DNA of 9,675 nt from Thioalkalivibrio sp. (GTDB lineage Bacteria; Pseudomonadota; Gammaproteobacteria; Ectothiorhodospirales; Ectothiorhodospiraceae): assembly GCA_007120575.1 (NCBI GenBank), contig SKNJ01000037.1, positions 1 to 9,675 on the forward strand, given 5' to 3'. Every line of letters begins with the position of its first letter. Within the stretch, counting starts at the first letter, position 1. This document shows, piece by piece, positions 5,132 to 9,675 of this stretch. Below the pieces are notes generated by a model that ran no database searches, was not told the DNA's origin, and worked only from the letters and a program-made list of their open reading frames with translations. A program made the position numbers and the translations under genes.

Positions 5132-6958
5132 TCAGCCCTCGTGGAACTGGTCGTGGATCGCCTGCGCCAGCCGGCGATGGATACCGGGGACCTTGGCCAG
5201 TTCCTCGACCCCGGCCCGGCTCACTCCGCGCAGCCCGCCGAAATGCCTGAGCAGGGCGCTGCGCCGCTTGGGCCCCAGCCCGGGGATGGCCTCCAGGGTG
5301 GATTCCTTGCGGGCCTTTGCGCGCCGCGCCCGGTGCCCGGTGATTGCGAAGCGATGCGCCTCGTCGCGGATCTGCTGGATCAGGTGCAGTGCGCCGGACT
5401 GCGCCGGCAGTATAGAGGGGCCCTCCACCCCGCTCAATATCAGGGTTTCCATGCCTGGCTTGCGGTCCTCGCCCTTGGCCACCCCGATCACGCGGATGTG
5501 ATCCAGACCCAGATCCGCCAGCACATTCAGCGCCTGGGTCACCTGCCCCTTGCCACCATCAATGAACAGGAGATCGGGTTCCTGGCCCTCGCCCCTCTTC
5601 AACCGCGCGAACCGCCGGCTCAGGGCCTGATGCATCGCGGCGTAGTCATCACCCGGTTCGATCCCCTCGATGTTGAAGCGGCGATAGTCGGACTTGAGCG
5701 GCCCGTCCGGACCGAACACCACGCAGGACGCGACCGTTCCCTCGCCACCGGTATGCGAAATATCGAAGCACTCCATACGCTTCGGCGGCTGTTCCAGGCC
5801 CAGTTCCGTGGTCAGGGCGTCCAGGCGCGCGGTCTGGCCGGCCTGGCTGGCGATCCGCGTCTGCAGGGCCAGTTCGGCATTGCGCTGGGCCATCTCCAGC
5901 CAGCGTGCCCGGTCGCCCCGCAGCGACCACGCCAGCGCCACCTTCCCGCCCCGGCGCTCGGCCAGGAATGCCTCCAGTGCCGCGACACCCTGCGGCGCGT
6001 GCGACAACAGGATGCGGGCCGGGGGCTCACGCCCGGCGTAATACTGGGCCAGCACCGCGGCCATGATCTCGTCGGTGTCGGTCGCCTCCGGCACGTTCGG
6101 AAACAACTCGGTATTGCCGAGGTTCTGGCCGTTGCGCACAAAGAAGATCTCCACTGCGCAGGCACCCGCTTGCTGGGCCAGCGCGAACACGTCGGCGTCA
6201 CCCTCGCCGCCAGCCACAAACTGCTGTTCCGAGATCTGGCGCAGGCGTGCGATCTGGTCACGCAGGCGCGCGGCATGCTCGAAATCCAGGCGTGCCGAGG
6301 CGCCTTCCATGCGTTCCATCAGTTCGGCGATCACCGCCTCGCTGCGCCCCTCCAGGAACTTGACGCTGGCCTCTACATCGCGCGCATAGTCCTCGGGGCC
6401 GATATAGCCAACACAGGGGGCGGTACAACGCCCGATCTGGTACTGCAGGCAGGGCCGGCTGCGATGCGCAAACACGCTGTCCTCGCACTGGCGTACCTGG
6501 AACAGCTTCTGCAGCAATGCCAGGCTTTCGCGCACCGCGCCGGCGGAGGGATATGGCCCGAAATAGCGCACACCCTTCTTTCTGGCCCCCCGGTGGAACC
6601 CGAGACGCGGGTATTCCTGGTTCGACACAAAGATATAGGGGTAGCTCTTGTCGTCGCGGAGCAGGACGTTGTAGCGCGGCCGGTGGCGCTTGATCAGGTT
6701 GGCCTCAAGCAGCAGCGCCTCGGCTTCGGTATGTGTCACCGCGATCCGGATGTCCGCGATCTGCTGCACCATCGACCGGATGCGCGGGCCACGCCCGTCG
6801 CTACCGCGGAAGTAGCTCGCTACCCGGCTTTTCAGATTGCGTGCCTTGCCGACATACAGCACCGAACCGGAGGCGTCCAGCATCTGGTAGACGCCCGGCG
6901 ACTGCGTCAGCGTGCGCAGGAAACGCGGGTGATCGAATGCGGGTTCGGAAGCGCTCAT
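5132..6958 (-). CDS. uvrC: UvrABC excinuclease subunit C
   Basis: This 608-residue nuclease makes the 3' and 5' incisions around DNA damage in nucleotide excision repair, recruited by UvrB. The N-terminal GIY-YIG domain has GVY (22-24), YVG (35-37) and R40. Four cysteines C158, C170, C178 and C182 have the spacing known for the UvrC iron-sulphur ligands. The UVR motif that contacts UvrB is at about 207-241. The C-terminal RNase H-like nuclease has D399, D438, D467 and H535, and helix-hairpin-helix motifs follow (about 555-608). Length and numbering match E. coli UvrC (610) almost residue for residue. The ATG at 6958 is chosen because GAGG lies six bases upstream and the protein begins where the family does. 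The open frame runs upstream without similarity. It overlaps nothing and is 6 bases from pgsA. Confidence 0.98.
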   Translation of the reverse strand: MSASEPAFDHPRFLRTLTQSPGVYQMLDASGSVLYVGKARNLKSRVASYFRGSDGRGPRIRSMVQQIADIRIAVTHTEAEALLLEANLIKRHRPRYNVLLRDDKSYPYIFVSNQEYPRLGFHRGARKKGVRYFGPYPSAGAVRESLALLQKLFQVRQCEDSVFAHRSRPCLQYQIGRCTAPCVGYIGPEDYARDVEASVKFLEGRSEAVIAELMERMEGASARLDFEHAARLRDQIARLRQISEQQFVAGGEGDADVFALAQQAGACAVEIFFVRNGQNLGNTELFPNVPEATDTDEIMAAVLAQYYAGREPPARILLSHAPQGVAALEAFLAERRGGKVALAWSLRGDRARWLEMAQRNAELALQTRIASQAGQTARLDALTTELGLEQPPKRMECFDISHTGGEGTVASCVVFGPDGPLKSDYRRFNIEGIEPGDDYAAMHQALSRRFARLKRGEGQEPDLLFIDGGKGQVTQALNVLADLGLDHIRVIGVAKGEDRKPGMETLILSGVEGPSILPAQSGALHLIQQIRDEAHRFAITGHRARRAKARKESTLEAIPGLGPKRRSALLRHFGGLRGVSRAGVEELAKVPGIHRRLAQAIHDQFHEG

Positions 6959-7094
6959 GGTCGCCTCAGGATAACGGATCTCCCGCATCCTTCGGCATGA
7001 CCCCGCGCCGGCCAGCGCATTCGTCAGCCGGGCGGGTTGATCAGCGCCCGCGGTCCCGTCACCGCCACACGGCCCGGGTTGAGCCGGACGCGGG
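6959..7094. other. Gap between rhlE and uvrC
   Basis: These 136 bases lie between two minus-strand genes. I see no T-run terminator for rhlE and no convincing promoter for uvrC apart from the ribosome-binding site. A stretch at about 6977-7020 (GATCTCC, then CCGGCCAGCGC) shares short words with the repeat units R1-R4. It may be a decayed copy, but the match is too short to call. Confidence 0.3.
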
Positions 7095-8417
7095 TCAGCG
7101 GCTGCGCGCTGCCCGGTTACCGTTGGCGGACGGACGACCATTGCCGCCGCGACCACCACCGGGCTTTCCGCCTCGGCCATTGCGCGGCGCACCACTGCGG
7201 GCACCACCACCCGGCTTGCCACCACGGCCGCCCGGTCGATTGCCGTTGCCGTCATTGGCGGCGGGTTTCGGCGTGGCAAAGCCCTCGGTCTCGATCCGGT
7301 CGATCGGGCGCTGGATCAGGCGCTCAATGCCCTTCAGCAGCTTGATCTCCTCGCCATCCACCAGCGACAGCGCGGCACCGGCGGAACCGGCACGTCCGGT
7401 GCGACCGATGCGATGCACGTAGTCCTCCGGCACATTCGGCAGCTCGAAGTTGACCACCTGCGGCAGCTGGTCGATGTCCAGCCCGCGCGCGGCGATATCG
7501 GTGGCCACCAGGACCGGCACCTGGCCGGACTTGAACTGCTGCAGGGCCTTGGTGCGCGCCGCCTGGCTCTTGTTGCCGTGGATCGCTTCCGAGCGCACGC
7601 CATCTTTCGACAGCTTCTCGGCCAGACGATTCGCGCCATGCTTGGTACGGGTAAACACCAGCACCTGCTCCCAGTTGTTGGTGCGGATCAGGTGACTCAG
7701 CAATTCGCGCTTCTGGCTGGTCTCGACCAGATGCACGCTTTGCTGCACGCTCTCGGCGGCCGTGTTGCGCGGGGCGATGTCGATCTCCGTCGGGTTGTTC
7801 AGCAGGCCATTGGCCAGCTTGCGGATCTCGTCGGAGAAGGTTGCCGAGAACATCAGGTTCTGGCGTTTCTTCGGCATCATCGCGATCAGCTTCTTGATGT
7901 CGCGGATGAAGCCCATGTCGAGCATGCGATCGGCCTCGTCGAGGACCAGGATCTCCACACCGGACAGGTCGATGGTCTTCTGATTGGCGTGATCCAGCAG
8001 ACGTCCCGGCGTTGCCACCACGATGTCCATGCGGTCGCGCAGGGCCTTGATCTGCGGGTTCATGTTCACGCCACCGAAGATCGTCATCGAGCGCATCTTC
8101 AGATTGCGCCCGTAGGTCTTTACGGACTCGTGCACCTGCGCGGCCAGCTCGCGGGTCGGGGTCAGCACCAGGCAGCGCGGGCGGCCGTTTCCGGCGCGCG
8201 GCGCATCCGTGGAAGACAGGCGCTGCAGAATCGGCAGGGTGAAGCCAGCGGTCTTGCCCGTACCGGTCTGGGCAGCGGCCAACAGGTCGCCCCCTTTCAG
8301 GACGTCCGGGATGGCCTGGACCTGGATTGGGGTCGGGTGCTGGTATCCGGCGGAATCCAGCGCACGCAAAAGGGGTTCGGCCAACCCGAGGTCGGCAAAG
8401 GAACGTTCAGTAGACAT
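7095..8417 (-). CDS. rhlE: DEAD-box ATP-dependent RNA helicase, RhlE type
   Basis: This 440-residue helicase unwinds short RNA duplexes with ATP. In bacteria RhlE proteins act in ribosome assembly and mRNA turnover. Motifs in order: Q motif with F7 and Q32, Walker A AQTGTGKT (K55), PTRELA, TPGRL, DEAD at 160-163, SAT at 191-193, [10 protein letters not shown], and HRIGRTGR from H335. After about residue 385 the tail is Gly/Arg/Asn-rich and basic, a likely disordered RNA-binding extension. It contains GRGGKPGGG twice with a 17-residue period. The ATG at 8417 has GGAG six bases upstream; an in-frame TTG at 8429 has no better site. The gene stands 136 bases before uvrC and is transcribed divergently from the chemoreceptor gene. 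The RhlE assignment rests on the core sequence and the tail type; another RhlE paralogue is possible. Confidence 0.95.
   Translation of the reverse strand: MSTERSFADLGLAEPLLRALDSAGYQHPTPIQVQAIPDVLKGGDLLAAAQTGTGKTAGFTLPILQRLSSTDAPRAGNGRPRCLVLTPTRELAAQVHESVKTYGRNLKMRSMTIFGGVNMNPQIKALRDRMDIVVATPGRLLDHANQKTIDLSGVEILVLDEADRMLDMGFIRDIKKLIAMMPKKRQNLMFSATFSDEIRKLANGLLNNPTEIDIAPRNTAAESVQQSVHLVETSQKRELLSHLIRTNNWEQVLVFTRTKHGANRLAEKLSKDGVRSEAIHGNKSQAARTKALQQFKSGQVPVLVATDIAARGLDIDQLPQVVNFELPNVPEDYVHRIGRTGRAGSAGAALSLVDGEEIKLLKGIERLIQRPIDRIETEGFATPKPAANDGNGNRPGGRGGKPGGGARSGAPRNGRGGKPGGGRGGNGRPSANGNRAARSR
7152..7229 (-). repeat. Internal repeat in the rhlE tail
   Basis: Two 27-base segments (7203-7229 and 7152-7178) both encode GRGGKPGGG. 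They are 51 bases apart and differ at four positions, all silent third codon positions. The peptide is kept while the DNA has drifted, which points to selection on the protein. Confidence 0.7.
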
Positions 8418-8494
8418 GGTCTGCTCCAACGGCTACCCGCCGCTCGAAACCTCGAGGGGCGCCCATCGGGGGAGACGCAATAAGGGGGATGCTC

Positions 8495-8511
8495 GGAGCC
8501 GCTCGGGCTCC
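8495..8511 (-). promoter_or_regulatory. Hairpin in the likely rhlE leader RNA
   Basis: GGAGCC (8495-8500) and GGCTCC (8506-8511) pair perfectly over six bases with a five-base loop. This would sit in the 5' leader of rhlE if transcription starts near 8550. A role in leader stability or autoregulation is conceivable but unproven. Confidence 0.3.
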
Positions 8512-8557
8512 CGATCAGGTGAACGTACGCTGACGGGCGGGGCGTTCGATGCGCTGC

Positions 8558-8563
8558 ATCATA
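8558..8563 (-). promoter_or_regulatory. Probable -10 box of the rhlE promoter
   Basis: Minus-strand TATGAT is five of six to the sigma-70 -10 box. The only upstream partner at about 18 bases is the weak TTATCT. Transcription would start near 8550, leaving a leader of roughly 130 bases. Confidence 0.4.
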
Positions 8564-8636
8564 CGCGAACGCGCCGCACAAAGATAACCGCGCCCGGTTG
8601 CGGCAGCCCGCAGGCGGTCTCACACGCAATATATGC

Positions 8637-8664
8637 TTTACCTTTGTGGGTTTTATGGGATAGT
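8637..8664 (+). promoter_or_regulatory. Probable sigma-70-like promoter of the chemoreceptor gene
   Basis: TTTACC (8637-8642) and GATAGT (8659-8664) are 16 bases apart, each four of six to the sigma-70 boxes, inside the most AT-rich patch of the region. No flagellar sigma-28 or sigma-54 signature is seen. The leader would be about 130 bases. Confidence 0.4.
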
Positions 8665-8696
8665 TTCGCAGGGGTTACAAGAAAGAGAACACAACA

Positions 8697-8703
8697 ACAG
8701 GGA
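8697..8703 (+). promoter_or_regulatory. Possible CsrA/RsmA site in the chemoreceptor leader
   Basis: ACAGGGA fits the core ACARGGA of CsrA-binding sites. A second GGA lies in the Shine-Dalgarno stretch GGGGGAG (8789-8795). CsrA often bridges such a pair to control translation, and motility genes are common targets. This rests on a short motif only. Confidence 0.25.
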
Positions 8704-8801
8704 AGAGATCACAGCGACGCGGCAGATTCAGGACAACATCAAGGCACTGTCGGGCGACGGCTCTGGGGACCGTCACGCCGACTTCAACGGGGGAGTGCTC
8801 G

Positions 8802-9675
8802 ATGAAACGCAATCTGCCAGTAACCGGGAAGGAAGCCGACTACCCGGACGATACCAATATCCTGTCGACCACCGACCTGAAGGGGGCCATCACCTACGTC
8901 AACCCGGACTTCGTCCGGGTCAGCGGCTTCTCCGAGGAGGAGTTGCTGGGCAAGAATCACAACATGGTCCGGCACCCGGACATGCCACCGGCCGCGTTCG
9001 AGGACCTGTGGCAGACCATCAAGGGCGGGCGCTCGTGGATGGGGCTGGTCAAGAACCGTTGCAAGAATGGCGATCACTACTGGGTCAGCGCCTATGTCAC
9101 ACCGGTCACCCGGGATGGCAAGACGGTGGAATACCAGTCGATTCGCACCAAGCCCTCGCGCGCGCAGGTCGCGGCGGCCGAGAACCTGTATGCCCGGGTA
9201 AATGCCGGACGCCTGCCACTGGCGTTGCGCCTGCCCGCAATCGGGATCAAGACCCGGGCACTGGGCGCGGTCGCCGGTGGCATGCTGGCCGGACTGCTGG
9301 TCGCCGCGCTGTTCACGCCACTGGCCATGACCTCCGCCCTGGCGTTTGCCCTGGCCGCCCTGCTGGTGGGCGGGGCCCTCGCCTGGCTCGGACTCTCGCC
9401 ACTATGTCGCGCCGTCGCGCACGCCCGCCGCATCGGCAACAACCCGTTGAGCCAGTACCTCTACACCGGACGTACCGACGAAGCCGGGGAGATCCTGTTC
9501 GCCCTGCAAATGCTGGAGGCCGAGGCCAGCGCGGTGGTAGGCCGCATGGGCGACGCCGCAAGCAAGCTGTCGCGCCACGCCGACGAGCTGGTCGACGCGG
9601 TGCGCCACAGCAGCGAGGCCTGCCAGTTGCAGAAACGGGAGACCGACCAGGTCGCGGGGGCGACCGGCGAGATGG
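8802..9675 (+). CDS. aer: Aer-like PAS methyl-accepting chemotaxis protein (3' end outside window)
   Basis: 291 codons are visible and the frame is still open at the window edge. It resembles the E. coli aerotaxis receptor Aer from the first residues (NLPVT, then DDTNILSTTDL). The PAS domain (about 15-125) has N34, R57, H58, D60 and W79 at the same numbers as the residues linked to FAD binding in Aer, within HNMVRHPDMP and KNGDHYW. A hydrophobic hairpin (about 154-172 and 176-198) anchors it in the inner membrane with no large periplasmic domain. A HAMP-like stretch follows (about 199-255), then the start of the helical signalling part. The kinase-control tip lies outside the window. By family, it senses redox or oxygen state through FAD and signals to CheA. 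ATG 8802 is supported by GGGGGAG six bases upstream. FAD binding is inferred. Confidence 0.93.
   Translation, partial: MKRNLPVTGKEADYPDDTNILSTTDLKGAITYVNPDFVRVSGFSEEELLGKNHNMVRHPDMPPAAFEDLWQTIKGGRSWMGLVKNRCKNGDHYWVSAYVTPVTRDGKTVEYQSIRTKPSRAQVAAAENLYARVNAGRLPLALRLPAIGIKTRALGAVAGGMLAGLLVAALFTPLAMTSALAFALAALLVGGALAWLGLSPLCRAVAHARRIGNNPLSQYLYTGRTDEAGEILFALQMLEAEASAVVGRMGDAASKLSRHADELVDAVRHSSEACQLQKRETDQVAGATGEM

Larger units (their letters stand above)
8418..8801. other. Divergent regulatory region between rhlE and the chemoreceptor gene
   Basis: These 384 bases hold no gene I can support. On the minus side lies a probable rhlE leader of about 130 bases with a -10 box and a hairpin. On the plus side lies a local fall in GC (about 8625-8720) with a promoter-like pair, then an A-rich leader poor in T that leads to the chemoreceptor start. 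Short open frames here overlap the promoters and show no recognisable protein. Confidence 0.55.

Noticed and set aside
4283..7000. A 905-codon open frame on the plus strand opposite pgsA and uvrC
   Set aside because: It is antisense to two clear, full-length genes, is rich in Gln, His, Arg and Gly as expected for a shadow frame in GC-rich DNA, and has no recognisable domain.
6959..7279. Upstream extension of uvrC into the rhlE tail
   Set aside because: It overlaps rhlE in another frame and has no UvrC similarity; E. coli numbering fits the start at 6958.
7413..8483. A 356-codon plus-strand frame opposite rhlE
   Set aside because: It is the complement of the helicase core; its composition mirrors the real gene and no protein family is recognised.
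8584..8801. A small leader gene before the chemoreceptor
   Set aside because: Open frames here overlap the promoter or run on as shadows of the chemoreceptor; none has a convincing ribosome-binding site and start.

Overview
The window is GC-rich DNA from what looks like a free-living, motile gammaproteobacterium. The uvrC-pgsA gene order, RhlE, an Aer-type energy sensor and a REC-PAS-GGDEF-EAL regulator all fit that. A lineage such as the Ectothiorhodospiraceae is a guess from composition and gene style, not something the sequence proves. Coding is dense and most genes carry clear Shine-Dalgarno sites.

Layout. (1) Bases 1-2652, plus strand: the ATPase end of a sensor histidine kinase, cut by the window edge. 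Thirty-nine bases later comes a complete 719-residue response regulator with receiver, PAS, GGDEF and EAL domains, with both c-di-GMP active sites intact. (2) Bases 2653-2899: a gap between convergent genes, filled with three units of a hairpin-forming, REP-like repeat. (3) Bases 2900-4362, minus strand: a compact group, in transcription order a 74-residue single CBS-domain protein, a VTT/DedA-like membrane protein and a cytosine deaminase of the yeast Fcy1 type. (4) Bases 4363-4573: a fourth repeat unit, two strong hairpins behind pgsA and a possible promoter for the CBS group. (5) Bases 4574-8417, minus strand: rhlE, uvrC and pgsA in transcription order; uvrC and pgsA are only 6 bases apart. 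(6) Bases 8418-8801: a divergent promoter region. (7) Bases 8802-9675, plus strand: the N-terminal 291 codons of an Aer-like PAS chemoreceptor that runs off the window.

How it fits together. The left end is a signalling pair that probably sets c-di-GMP levels. The right end begins an aerotaxis/redox-taxis receptor. Between them lie housekeeping genes for phospholipid synthesis (PgsA), nucleotide excision repair (UvrC) and RNA remodelling (RhlE), plus a small pyrimidine-salvage and membrane group. I see no phage, transposase, toxin-antitoxin, CRISPR or defence genes.

The least ordinary material is the REP-like repeat family, whose stems show base-pair covariation between copies. The Fcy1-type deaminase and its unusual partners come next. 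I did not find a clear new multi-gene system.
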